A stretch of DNA of 35,309 nt from Candidatus Zhuqueibacterota bacterium (GCA_016928775.1 JAFGKD010000118.1:1-35309); one strand, 5' to 3'; positions 24,411 to 31,714 are shown, counted from the stretch's first letter. Notes: generated by a model from the sequence alone, not told the origin. Program-made: numbers and translations.

Positions 24411-24549
24411 AAAAGATAAACGCAAAGACGCAGAGGCCGCAGAGGATCGCAGAGAAAACAGATTAGCTGTGGCAAAAGCAAAGTACAAAACATCAATATC
24501 ATTTCTTTGCGAAGCTTTGCGTTCTCAGCGGCTCTGCGTTGAAAAAAAT
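24411..24549. repeat. GCAGAG-type hairpin, copy 1 of a direct pair
   Basis: The left arm AAACGCAAAGACGCAGAGG continues with CCGCAGAGGATCGCAGAG. The right arm is TTTCTTTGCGAAGCTTTGCG followed by TTCTCAGCGGCTCTGCGTT. The arms are largely complementary with a ~50-nt loop. A second copy starts at 24725 and shares loop sequence (ATCAATATCATTTC versus ATTAATATCATTTC). Confidence 0.8.
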
Positions 24550-24597
24550 GACAGATTATGTTGCTATGATCGAAAATGTATCAAAAGGTTTGCTCAT

Positions 24598-24668
24598 GTC
24601 ATCCCGAGCGGAGTCGAGGGATGATAAACACAATAATTACAGCATGCGTCGACGCCGCTCGGCATGAC
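24598..24668. repeat. GTCATCCCGAGCGG-type inverted repeat
   Basis: GTCATCCCGAGCGGAGTCGA (24598-24617) is mirrored by GTCGACGCCGCTCGGCATGAC's complement at 24648-24668, about 17 of 21 pairs. The word is a familiar short dispersed repeat in Bacteroidetes-like genomes. It sits between the two direct hairpin copies. Confidence 0.65.
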
Positions 24669-24679
24669 ACTATGCTCGA

Positions 24680-24707
24680 TTTTCGGCTATTGAAATAGCC
24701 CCGAAAA
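24680..24707. terminator. Bulged hairpin between repeat copies
   Basis: TTTTCGGCTAT pairs with ATAGCC-cc-GAAAA around a TGAA loop, an 11-bp stem with a two-base bulge. There is no T-run on either side, so terminator activity is doubtful; it may belong to the repeat complex. Confidence 0.3.
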
Positions 24708-24724
24708 ATAGTGCGGGAGAATCG

Positions 24725-24855
24725 AAAAGATAAACGCAAAGACGCAGAGGATCGCAGAGAAAATAGATGAGGCGTGGCAAAAGTAAGGTCATGAAACATT
24801 AATATCATTTCTTTGCGAGCCTTTGCGTTCTCAGCGGCTCTGCGTTGAAAAAAAT
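24725..24855. repeat. GCAGAG-type hairpin, copy 2 of a direct pair
   Basis: The sequence runs AAAAGATAAACGCAAAGACG to CTCTGCGTTGAAAAAAATA, closely matching 24411-24549 but lacking one CCGCAGAGG unit in the left arm. The unit loss shows that the arms vary by whole words. It ends about 90 bp before the next gene. The stretch 24389-24946 (558 bp) is otherwise without a gene. Confidence 0.8.
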
Positions 24856-24946
24856 AAAAGAGTATGATGCGCATTGTCTGCATGCACCAACAAAACAAAA
24901 TGTTGCAGACTTGCAACAAAGAAGAGCGAACAGGAAAGGAACTGTA

Positions 24947-25756
24947 ATGAAAATCAACATCATTTTGATCGCGTTGACGTCTTTATTGTTGTTCGGTCCG
25001 GGGAGTCTCTATGCCCAGGACTCAGAAGAACTCTCACGTCAAGCCGCCAATCCCCTGGCAGACTTGATGAGTTTTCCCTTCCAGAACAATCTCAACATGA
25101 ATTACGGCCAATTCGACCGCAATCTAAATAGCCTGAACATTCAACCGGTGCTCCCTTTTGCTGATGGGCGCATTATCACGCGGACGATCTTGCCGATCTT
25201 GTGGATTCCCGATTATTCGCAAGAGAGCGGCATGACTTCCTCCGGGTTGGGAGATATCTCGTTCACCGCATTTTATGCGCCCGCCAACCAGGGCGTGACC
25301 TGGGGTGTTGGCCCCGTGCTTGATCTTCCGACGGGTGGCGAAAAACGCGGCGCGCAAAAATGGGCCCTTGGGCCGTCGGCTGTGGTTCTGGTGCAGCCTG
25401 GGAACTGGACCTTTGGCGCGTTGCTCAATAATGTCTGGTCTTTTGCCGGCGACGAAAATCGCCAGGATGTTAACAAAATGCTGCTCAATCTTTTTATCGT
25501 CTATCAGCTCGGTGATGGCTGGTATGTCAACAGCACGCCGATTATTACGGCCAACTGGAAAGCCGAATCCGGGCAACAATGGACGGTTCCCCTCGGCGCC
25601 GGCTTTGGCAAGCTGACATTTGTCGGCGGTAAATTGCCATTAAATATACAAACACAACTTTATTATAACGTCGTTGGTCCGGACTTTGGGCCGGAGTGGC
25701 AATGGCGTGTTCAAGCGCAGGTGCTGTTGCCAAAAAGCATTTTATCAAAAAAATAA
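24947..25756 (+). CDS. Outer-membrane transporter-like barrel (the family sometimes labelled neuromedin U)
   Basis: This 269-residue protein has a signal peptide (MKINIILIALTSLLLFGPGSLYAQ). The mature sequence has the pattern ANPLADLMSFPFQNNLNMNY, LNIQPVLPF, GLGDISFTAFYAP, GVGPVLDLPTG and KWALGPSAVVLVQPGNWTFG. It matches a family of 250-300-residue proteins often mislabelled neuromedin U and related to phenol-degradation MetA-pathway barrels. The last strands (WRVQAQVLLPK) fit a barrel. AAAGGA lies 6 nt before the ATG at 24947. It forms a tight pair with the DUF4136 lipoprotein gene 14 bp downstream. No substrate is known. Confidence 0.7.
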   Translation: MKINIILIALTSLLLFGPGSLYAQDSEELSRQAANPLADLMSFPFQNNLNMNYGQFDRNLNSLNIQPVLPFADGRIITRTILPILWIPDYSQESGMTSSGLGDISFTAFYAPANQGVTWGVGPVLDLPTGGEKRGAQKWALGPSAVVLVQPGNWTFGALLNNVWSFAGDENRQDVNKMLLNLFIVYQLGDGWYVNSTPIITANWKAESGQQWTVPLGAGFGKLTFVGGKLPLNIQTQLYYNVVGPDFGPEWQWRVQAQVLLPKSILSKK

Positions 25757-25770
25757 AAAGGAGAACAAGC

Positions 25771-26316
25771 ATGAAAAAGATAGTTGTCGTTTTGCTTGTC
25801 TGTCTGCTCGTTGGGTTGTTTGGATGTTCACCCGTAACTGTGCGTTATGACTATGACCACGAGTATAATTTTGACGAGCTCGAAACCTATCGCTGGGTAA
25901 CGGCAGATGAAACCGATCAAAATGATGTGCTCGCCAAAAACACAATCGTCGCCAAACGCATCAAGACAGCCGTGGATAATGAACTGCAAGCCAAAGGCCT
26001 GACTAAAGTCGAGGACAACGCCGATCTGGCGGTGAACATTCTCGGTGGTGTTGAGGAGAAAATGCAGATTCATCAGCATCGTGGTTCCTACGGCTGGTAT
26101 CATCCGTGGTGGGGCCCGTATGGCGGCTATACGAATGTCAGTTATTACGAAGAAGGCACGCTGGTGATTGATATTATTTCGCTGAAAACCAAAGAGTTAG
26201 CCTGGCGCGGCGTTGGCACCAGCACGTTAAAGGAGTACAACAATCCTGATAAAATGCAGCGGGATATTGATGCTGCCGTTGCGCAAATTTTGGCCAATTA
26301 TCCGCCCATTCAATAA
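25771..26316 (+). CDS. DUF4136 lipoprotein
   Basis: This 181-residue protein has a lipoprotein leader (MKKIVVVLLVCLLVGLFGC, lipobox LFGC at Cys19). The mature part matches DUF4136: YDYDHEYNFDELETYRWV near the start, then DNELQAKGLTKVEDNADLAV, a His/Trp/Gly-rich loop (HQHRGSYGWYHPWWGPYGGY), then a GTLVIDIISLKTKELAWRGV strand and a C-terminal helix ILANYPP. It is predicted to be membrane-anchored and exposed to the periplasm. AAGGAG precedes the ATG by 7 nt. A second DUF4136 gene lies at 28606. The family's function is unknown. Confidence 0.85.
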   Translation: MKKIVVVLLVCLLVGLFGCSPVTVRYDYDHEYNFDELETYRWVTADETDQNDVLAKNTIVAKRIKTAVDNELQAKGLTKVEDNADLAVNILGGVEEKMQIHQHRGSYGWYHPWWGPYGGYTNVSYYEEGTLVIDIISLKTKELAWRGVGTSTLKEYNNPDKMQRDIDAAVAQILANYPPIQ

Positions 26317-26357
26317 CTATAGTTCGTGGCATACAATTGTCTGATTTACAGCCTTTT

Positions 26358-26483
26358 TGCCACAGAGACACAGAGCACACAGAGGTTTTATTTTGATTAT
26401 GCCGGTCAATACATTTCATAACTCGACATTTTTTAGAGATAAAAAGTCACTATTTCTCTGTGACCTCTGTGCCTCTGTGGCAT
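26358..26483. repeat. CACAGAG-type intergenic hairpin
   Basis: The left arm TGCCACAGAGACACAGAGCA continues with CACAGAGG. The right arm TTTCTCTGTGACCTCTGTGC continues with CTCTGTGGCA. The word is CACAGAG rather than CGCAGAG, and the right arm changes to match, keeping the stem. Confidence 0.8.
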
Positions 26484-26530
26484 AGGTTGGTAACAATTCA
26501 AGCCAAACGCGTTGTAAGGAGCAACCGCTT

Positions 26531-27652
26531 ATGTTGGAGAGAGTCTCAATCGTTGTTTTGTTTGCCGTTTTATCCCTTGTCGTTTCTTCGCTCAGTCTTG
26601 TGGCTGAATCGCCGGATTCGACCAATCAGCAGCAAAATACATTAATCGCCATGCCGCTCATCAATAACAATCCGGTGATGAAAACCGGCTTTGGCGGCAT
26701 TGGCATGTATATGTTTGCGATCAATCCGGACGATGAGGTCTCTCCCCCGTCCACGGCCATGCTCTATGGGCTCTACTCCACCAACAAGAGCTATATGTTT
26801 TTGCTGCCACTCGGTTTATTTTTAAAAGAGGATGCCTGGCGCATCACTGCTGCGGTTGCCACGATGCGGATGAACAATGATTTTGCGTATGAAACCGACA
26901 TCGGCGACCTGCGCCTGGTTTATTCCGAGCTACGCACATTTTATTTTATCGCCGCCAATCGTCGTTTGGCGCCCAACCTGTATGCCGGAATTCTCTACAC
27001 CGGATCACAAGCCCGCTATCGCTTTGATCAGGGAGCAACCGAAGACAATGAATTCACCAAAGACTTGTTCGAAATACTCGGGATCGGCGATAATTTTGTC
27101 TCAAGTCTCGGAGTGTCCTTGTCCTATGATTCACGCGATTATGTGTATTATCCGACCGCCGGCTGGAGCTTGTCCATTCGTCCGATGTATTTCGCGACCT
27201 GGCTGGGCGGCAATAATGATTATGCCAGCATTTCGTATGATGTCAAACACTATAAAAATTTTGGCGAAAAGCACGTTCTCGCCATGCGATTCGCCGGCGG
27301 TCACTCAGTTGGTGATGTCCCGTTTGACGGCTATCAATCCTATGGGTTGCGCAGCACCTTGCGCGGATACCAGGCGGGCAAATATCGCGGCAAACACATG
27401 ATGGGTATCCAGGCCGAATACCGCTGGCAGTTTTACAAGCGTTTGGGTTTGGTGGGATTTGCCGGCGTCGGTACAATTTGGGGGCAGAGCGATGAGGAAA
27501 AGGACTTTTTCGAAAAAGACCTGCTGCCCAGTGTGGGAACGGGTCTGCGTTTCCAGTTGTCACCGGAACGCAAAATCAACGTGCGTCTGGATTACGCGTG
27601 GGGCGTGAATGATAATGAAGGATTTTATTTGGGAATTATGGAGGCGTTTTGA
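26531..27652 (+). CDS. Short Omp85/BamA-family outer-membrane barrel without POTRA domains
   Basis: This 373-residue protein has a signal peptide (about 1-25, SLSLVAES). It lacks the N-terminal POTRA region and corresponds to a 16-strand surface-antigen barrel alone. LRGY at 277-280 in STLRGYQAGKYRGKHMMGIQ is the (V/L)RG(F/Y) motif of the substrate-interacting loop in Omp85 proteins. Other barrel landmarks are SLSYDSRDYVYYPTAGWSLS and RLDYAWGVNDNEGFYLGIME, ending in the terminal Phe. AAGGAG lies 9 nt before the ATG. Without POTRA domains it is unlikely to be the main BAM insertase. Similar short proteins are widespread in FCB bacteria. The stop codon falls inside a 54-bp palindrome. Confidence 0.8.
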   Translation: MLERVSIVVLFAVLSLVVSSLSLVAESPDSTNQQQNTLIAMPLINNNPVMKTGFGGIGMYMFAINPDDEVSPPSTAMLYGLYSTNKSYMFLLPLGLFLKEDAWRITAAVATMRMNNDFAYETDIGDLRLVYSELRTFYFIAANRRLAPNLYAGILYTGSQARYRFDQGATEDNEFTKDLFEILGIGDNFVSSLGVSLSYDSRDYVYYPTAGWSLSIRPMYFATWLGGNNDYASISYDVKHYKNFGEKHVLAMRFAGGHSVGDVPFDGYQSYGLRSTLRGYQAGKYRGKHMMGIQAEYRWQFYKRLGLVGFAGVGTIWGQSDEEKDFFEKDLLPSVGTGLRFQLSPERKINVRLDYAWGVNDNEGFYLGIMEAF

Positions 27653-27703
27653 CGAAATCACTGAGCGACAAAATCATGATTTTGTCGCTCAATGATTTTG
27701 TCA
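27650..27703. repeat. 54-bp near-perfect palindrome on a stop codon
   Basis: The inner 30 bp (27662-27691) is a perfect palindrome, each half being TGAGCGACAAAATCA. Outer arms TGACGAAATCA (27650-27660) and TGATTTTGTCA (27693-27703) extend it with two mismatched pairs in total. GACAAAATCA-type half-sites occur four times, two direct then two inverted. It starts on the TGA stop of the Omp85 gene. No T-run follows, so it is an operator, a processing hairpin or a mobile palindrome rather than a clear terminator. Confidence 0.75.
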
Positions 27704-27771
27704 TTGGTTCAACACTGAAAATTTCTGAGCCAATCAAGTCATCATTAAAAAATGAACAGGAGGACATGAAC

Positions 27772-28404
27772 ATGAACCACAAAATTCCACTCATTTTCGG
27801 AATGGTGCTCGTTCTTTTCAGCCTTGCCGCCGCTCAGCAGGACATCACTTTTACCCTGGTCAACAAAACCGGATTCGAGTTTGTTGATATTTTTATTTCG
27901 CCAACCGACCAGGAACAGTGGAGCGAGGATTTGTCATTGGGCGTGTTTAACGATCTTGAAGCCAAAGATTTTAAAATGAAAACAAGCGAGAACATCTGTC
28001 AATATGATCTCAAGGCGGTTCGACCGGACAGCACCGAACTTTTATTCAAGGGCGTCAACCTGTGCAAAAAACTTATTGTCACGTTGCTGTATGAATTCGA
28101 CCAGCCCATGTTTGTGCAGGATATCATTCTGGAGAATCTCACTGACTATACGTTTTCGGAAATCTATGTCAGAGATCTGAACACATCCGGTTGGGGATTG
28201 AATGTTCTGGGCGCCAATGTTTTGACGCGCAATGAAAAAGCGGTAATCTCTATCCCACCGGGACACCCAAACGTGTGTCTTTATGAAATTAAAGGTGTGT
28301 TGATGAACGGCCGGGAATTGATCTATAGCAGCATCAACATTTGTAATCAGGCGCATATCGTTTTAATGCGCTATCAGGGAAAACAATATCACGGATTTGA
28401 ATGA
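27772..28404 (+). CDS. Exported protein with two similar beta-sandwich repeats
   Basis: This 210-residue protein has a signal peptide (MNHKIPLIFGMVLVLFSLAAAQ). The mature part holds two related halves. The first has FTLVNKTGFEFVDIFISPTD, then LGVFNDLEAKDF, then CQYDLKAVRPDSTELLFKGV and NLCKKLIVTL. The second has LENLTDYTFSEIYVRDLNTS, then LGANVLTRNEKA, then CLYEIKGVLMNGRELIYSSI and NICNQAHIVL. Each half carries two matching cysteines, probably forming disulfides. It looks like an internal duplication of a roughly 90-residue periplasmic beta domain. I know no function. The second of two in-frame ATGs (27772) has AGGAGG with an 8-nt spacer; the first (27766) is too close to it. The 54-bp palindrome lies directly upstream. 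Confidence 0.65.
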   Translation: MNHKIPLIFGMVLVLFSLAAAQQDITFTLVNKTGFEFVDIFISPTDQEQWSEDLSLGVFNDLEAKDFKMKTSENICQYDLKAVRPDSTELLFKGVNLCKKLIVTLLYEFDQPMFVQDIILENLTDYTFSEIYVRDLNTSGWGLNVLGANVLTRNEKAVISIPPGHPNVCLYEIKGVLMNGRELIYSSINICNQAHIVLMRYQGKQYHGFE

Positions 28405-28412
28405 GAATTTTT

Positions 28413-28570
28413 AGAATTACAAAAGATACCTCGCGCCAAGAGACAAAGACGCCAAGAATATTGTCGAGCTATTCGTTTCATATGGCCATATACAGCTCTC
28501 AAGCAAAAAGTGACAATAATTCTTTGCGGCTTGGCGACTTTGCGCGAGGCCATATCTTGCATAATTCTGA
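28413..28570. repeat. GCCAAG-type intergenic hairpin
   Basis: The left arm AGAATTACAAAAGATACCTC continues with GCGCCAAGAGACAAAGACGCCAAG. The right arm CTTGGCGACTTTGCGCGAGG continues with CCATATCTTGCATAATTCT. Both the word tracts and the outer AGAATTA/ATAATTCT segments pair. This variant uses the word GCCAAG/CTTGGC instead of GCAGAG/CTCTGC. Confidence 0.8.
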
Positions 28571-28605
28571 AAAGTAACTGTTAAAACAAAAATAAGGCTA
28601 AAGAC

Positions 28606-29295
28606 ATGAAAAAGACAAATAAGATGAGGCATGCCGGTTTTTTATTGACGCTATTTTTACTCTCCCTCTGGATAGCCGGCTGCTACAAGGACTATGGCAT
28701 GTCCATTGAGGATTACGATCTGGTGACGGCATTTTATGACAAAGAGGTGGATTTTTCGGCGATCACCTCCTATGCTTTGCCGGACACGGTTTTCCACATT
28801 GTCCCCGAGGAGGACGAGGATGACGTTGACCGCTCGCTTGACTCACAGATAGTGCAGCAAATCAATCTGAACATGCAAACCCTCGGTTATGAAAAATTAA
28901 CGCTCCAGGACATTGAGGACGGACGACTGCCGGATGTTGTGCTGTTAGCTGCAGTGACCAGCACAAAAAATTCGGTCTGGTATCCAGGCTATCCCGGTTA
29001 TCCCGGTTGGGGCTTCTGGCCAGGTTGGGGATATTATCCGGGATATCCCGGTGGAGGCTGGTATTACCCCCCATACTGGACCGGAACAACTTTTACCACG
29101 GGGTCTTTGCTGATAACCATGATTGATCCCGAAGAAACAGACATCGAGGAAGAAAAAGTCAAAGTTGTATGGGCCGGCGGCGTGAACGGACTCCTCGACG
29201 ACAAGAAAGAAAACGTCAAGAGACGCCTGGTCTATTCAATCGCCGAAATGTTTCGCATCTCGCCATATCTGGGCGCGAGCAACACTGAAGATTGA
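28606..29295 (+). CDS. DUF4136-like lipoprotein with aromatic Gly/Pro-rich insert
   Basis: This 229-residue protein has a lipoprotein leader (LTLFLLSLWIAGC, Cys about 26). The layout follows DUF4136: DKEVDFSAITSYALPDTVFH, then QINLNMQTLGYEKLTLQD, then a loop made almost only of Y, P, G and W (PGYPGYPGWGFWPGWGYYPG, residues about 128-150), then GSLLITMIDPE and a C-terminal amphipathic helix. An acidic cluster (PEEDEDDVD) lies after the first strand. The aromatic insert parallels the shorter HWGPYGG loop of the DUF4136 protein at 25771, so the two are probably paralogs. AAGG lies 8 nt before the ATG. The function is unknown. Confidence 0.75.
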   Translation: MKKTNKMRHAGFLLTLFLLSLWIAGCYKDYGMSIEDYDLVTAFYDKEVDFSAITSYALPDTVFHIVPEEDEDDVDRSLDSQIVQQINLNMQTLGYEKLTLQDIEDGRLPDVVLLAAVTSTKNSVWYPGYPGYPGWGFWPGWGYYPGYPGGGWYYPPYWTGTTFTTGSLLITMIDPEETDIEEEKVKVVWAGGVNGLLDDKKENVKRRLVYSIAEMFRISPYLGASNTED

Positions 29296-29350
29296 ATGTA
29301 ATACTTTGGTCTCAGGTGGAGCCACCCCTCTGATTACCAAGCCTCCCGGC

Positions 29351-29370
29351 TACCAGGCTCGAGCCTGGTA
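29351..29370. repeat. 20-bp perfect palindrome
   Basis: TACCAGGCTCGAGCCTGGTA is exactly self-complementary. It lies between the DUF4136-like and next barrel genes, with flanks CCCGGC and ACCAGAATGGG partly continuing the symmetry. There is no T-run. It resembles dispersed CCAGGCTC/GAGCCTGG intergenic repeats, and only one copy is visible here. Confidence 0.65.
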
Positions 29371-29436
29371 ACCAGAATGGGAACGCTCACCTGTAACTGA
29401 GATTTGACAATTGAATGAAAACATGGGAAAAAAAAG

Positions 29437-30042
29437 ATGAAAAAAGTAGTTATTTTTTTGGTCATAGCATCCGCCTGCTCTTCGCTGTATGCGCAGTACG
29501 GCGGTCTTGCCGGTTTCACCTATTGTACGTCACAGACAATGGGAGAAACCAAAGAGTGGATTCAGGACTACAGTTGGCGAGGTTTTGCTGTACAGTACAA
29601 CCATTTCAGGTCGGCTAAAACCTCGCTGGGATTTGAAACCGGCTGGAATGTATTTGGGCAGCGCGTCGATGGCGTAGTATCGCTCCCCAACGGGGCGATT
29701 AGCGGCACCCAGATTCGCGAATTCTCGGCCATTCCCATTCTTGTCACCGGCAACTATCATTTTAAATCATTGTGGGAAGAGGTCAGTCCCTACATCGCCA
29801 TCGGCTTGGGCGGCTATTATATTACGGACAAGCTATCCGCCGGCATATTTGCTTTGCAAACCGACAATTTACACTTTGGCGTAGCGCCGGAGCTCGGCTT
29901 TTATATCCCGGCCGGCGATGGCTTTTTAAAGCTCGCTCTCAAGTATAATCGGGCCGTCCCGGCGGGTGAATCAACAGTCGGCGACAAACGCGGCTTTTCG
30001 TTCCTGGGACTCAATGTCGGTTTGGCTTTTTCAACCTTTTGA
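29437..30042 (+). CDS. Outer-membrane beta-barrel protein
   Basis: This 201-residue protein has a signal peptide (MKKVVIFLVIASACSSLYAQ). The strand pattern fits a porin-family or OmpA-like 8-strand barrel: YGGLAGFTYCTSQTMGETKE, GFAVQYNHFRSAKTSLGFET, IPILVTGNYHFKSLWEEVSP, YIAIGLGGYYIT and FLGLNVGLAFSTF with terminal Phe. An A-rich leader with GGGA precedes the ATG, a weak ribosome-binding site. It is isolated by repeats on both sides (29351 and 30099), so it may be transcribed alone or as part of the long run. The function is unknown. Confidence 0.75.
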   Translation: MKKVVIFLVIASACSSLYAQYGGLAGFTYCTSQTMGETKEWIQDYSWRGFAVQYNHFRSAKTSLGFETGWNVFGQRVDGVVSLPNGAISGTQIREFSAIPILVTGNYHFKSLWEEVSPYIAIGLGGYYITDKLSAGIFALQTDNLHFGVAPELGFYIPAGDGFLKLALKYNRAVPAGESTVGDKRGFSFLGLNVGLAFSTF

Positions 30043-30098
30043 TGGTGCTATGGCATTTCGAGAGGATAATATTTTTGACGTGAAATATTCACAAATTT

Positions 30099-30243
30099 TG
30101 CCACTGAGGCACAGAGATCACAGAGAGAGGCTAACTTGAGCATCGATCGTTTTTCAAAAAGTTTCTAAATATGTGAAAATTGTTTTGCAGAAGGCATTGA
30201 AAATAAATTCTCTGTGTGCTCTGTGACTCTGTGGCTCTGTAGT
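30099..30243. repeat. CACAGAG-type intergenic hairpin
   Basis: The left arm TTGCCACTGAGGCACAGAGA continues with TCACAGAGAG. The right arm TTCTCTGTGTGCTCTGTGAC continues with TCTGTGGCTC. It pairs over about 30 nt with a loop of about 80 nt, and is closest in word type to 26358-26483. Confidence 0.75.
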
Positions 30244-30292
30244 TAACTCAACTCAAAATAAAAAATTTTGACTTTATTGTGAGGACAAGAAC

Positions 30293-30973
30293 ATGAAACA
30301 AAAAATTCTCCTTGCGCCGTTAGCCCTTTTTCTCGGCCTGGCTATTTTTCTCGTCGATGCCACGCCGGCTTTTGCGCAGCGGCGAAGGCCACAAAATCCA
30401 TATCGTCCGCCAAGCCATCGTCTTGAAATCGCGCCGTTTTGGGGATATCAATTCGGCGGTCGAACCACCACATCGGAGGGCGAGATAAAAATCATTGACA
30501 ATTCCAATTATGGCATTCAAGTGGCTGTTGTCACGCCTGTGGGCGCATCCATCGAATTTTTATACAGTCGCCAGGCCACCAGCCTGCAGCGAAACACCAC
30601 ACGACCCTTTGAACCGCCGATTAAAGAGACGCTGTTTAATATGAACGTCGATTATTACATGCTGGGCGGCGTGAAATCAGTGCAACAGGGAAATGTCGAG
30701 CCGTTTGGCGCTGCCTATCTGGGCATGGGAAGCTTCAAGCCGCAATCGGGCGGATATTCAACCGAGCGATTGTTTGCCGTTGCCCTCGGCGGCGGCGCTA
30801 AAATACGACTCTCTGACCGAATTGGCTTGCGTCTCCAGGGACGTTTTATGCTGCCCATGCAATGGGGCAGCGGCGGCCTGTGGTGTGGCACAGGCGGCTG
30901 CAACATCGGCGTCGGCGCCAACACAACTATCATGCAGCTCGATCTTGACGCCGGCCTGGTCATTTATCTATAA
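30293..30973 (+). CDS. Outer-membrane beta-barrel protein
   Basis: This 226-residue protein has a signal peptide (about 1-28, ending TPAFAQ), followed by a basic Pro/Arg segment (RRRPQNPYRPPSHR). Strands follow in the OmpA/porin-like pattern: LEIAPFWGYQFGGRTTT, YGIQVAVVTPVGASIEFLYS, NVDYYMLGGVKSVQ, VEPFGAAYLGMGSFKP, LQGRFMLPMQWGSGGLWCGT, and a last strand LDLDAGLVIYL. Two cysteines (WCGTGGC) in an outer loop could pair. GAGG lies 8 nt before the ATG. It is followed 21 bp later by the periplasmic helical protein gene, probably co-transcribed. The function is unknown. Confidence 0.75.
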   Translation: MKQKILLAPLALFLGLAIFLVDATPAFAQRRRPQNPYRPPSHRLEIAPFWGYQFGGRTTTSEGEIKIIDNSNYGIQVAVVTPVGASIEFLYSRQATSLQRNTTRPFEPPIKETLFNMNVDYYMLGGVKSVQQGNVEPFGAAYLGMGSFKPQSGGYSTERLFAVALGGGAKIRLSDRIGLRLQGRFMLPMQWGSGGLWCGTGGCNIGVGANTTIMQLDLDAGLVIYL

Positions 30974-30994
30974 CATTAACTTTAGGAGTTTAAC

Positions 30995-31450
30995 ATGAAA
31001 CACATCATTCCAATTCTGATTTTTGTGTTGTTTTTAGGGACGCTCAGCGCGCAGGACGATTATATCGAGTTGTTGCGCAAAGATGTTACAGCCGAAAAAA
31101 CCGCTGTCATTACAGAAATAATGGCGTTCACCGACTCAGAGTCCAAAATATTCTGGCCGCTTTACCGCGAATACGATTTTGAGCGCAGCAAAATCGATGA
31201 TCAACGGGTGGCGCTGATCAAGGACTATGCGGAAAATTTTGAAAATGTCACGGATGAAAAAGCCGACGAGATCACCAAACGATCTTTCAAGTACAGACAA
31301 CAACTCGTCAAACTGGAACAAAAGTATTACAAAAAAATGGCAAAGGCATTATCGCCCAAAACGGCAGCGCGCTTTTTTCAACTGGATACGCAGCTCAACT
31401 CACTCGTCACGTTGCAGATCACGTCGCAATTGCCGTTGATTGAACATTAG
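30995..31450 (+). CDS. Periplasmic helical protein of the LRKDV-EKT type
   Basis: This 151-residue protein has a signal peptide (MKHIIPILIFVLFLGTLSAQ). The mature part is almost entirely helical: YIELLRKDVTAEKTAVITEI, then MAFTDSESKIFWPLYREYDF, then ALIKDYAENFENVTDEKADE and QLVKLEQKYYKKMAKALSPK. It ends with TAARFFQLDTQLNSLVTLQI. I recognise this layout from a common family of exported 150-170-residue proteins in proteobacteria and FCB genomes, with a fold likely related to Spy/CpxP-type helical chaperones. No activity is established. TTAGGAG lies 6 nt before the ATG. It follows the barrel gene closely, so it may assist that barrel's folding (inference). Confidence 0.7.
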   Translation: MKHIIPILIFVLFLGTLSAQDDYIELLRKDVTAEKTAVITEIMAFTDSESKIFWPLYREYDFERSKIDDQRVALIKDYAENFENVTDEKADEITKRSFKYRQQLVKLEQKYYKKMAKALSPKTAARFFQLDTQLNSLVTLQITSQLPLIEH

Positions 31451-31485
31451 CCTGGATTATTTGCAAAATTTGTCAGAGATGTACT

Positions 31486-31714
31486 CAACGCAGAGCCGCA
31501 GAGAACGCGGAGAACACGCAGAGAAGAACTGATATTTATAAAAAGTCATGGTTCCGTTCACATGAACGTGGCCGTTGTCCGAATTCGTTTTTTGTCTTTG
31601 TTATTACAAAAGCTGTAAATCATGCAATGCGACAAGACATCAACTTTTATCAGTCATCCGTTTCTCAAAAGAAACTCTGCGAAACTTTGCGCTCTCTGCG
31701 CCTTTGCGTTGAAA
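31486..31714. repeat. GCAGAG-type hairpin with a long loop
   Basis: The left arm CAACGCAGAGCCGCAGAGAA continues with CGCGGAGAACACGCAGAG. The right arm AACTCTGCGAAACTTTGCGC continues with TCTCTGCGCCTTTGCGTTG. The arms match over about 40 nt, with about 140 nt between them. The gap (31451-31744, 294 bp) holds nothing else. Confidence 0.8.

Noticed and set aside
27662..27691. Perfect palindrome as a rho-independent terminator
   Set aside because: The stem is partly AT-rich with no hairpin loop of usual form and no T-run follows on either strand.
20571..31714. Repeated GCAGAG words as a CRISPR array
   Set aside because: The words form hairpin arms at separate intergenic sites, with no constant direct repeats and unique spacers, and no cas genes.
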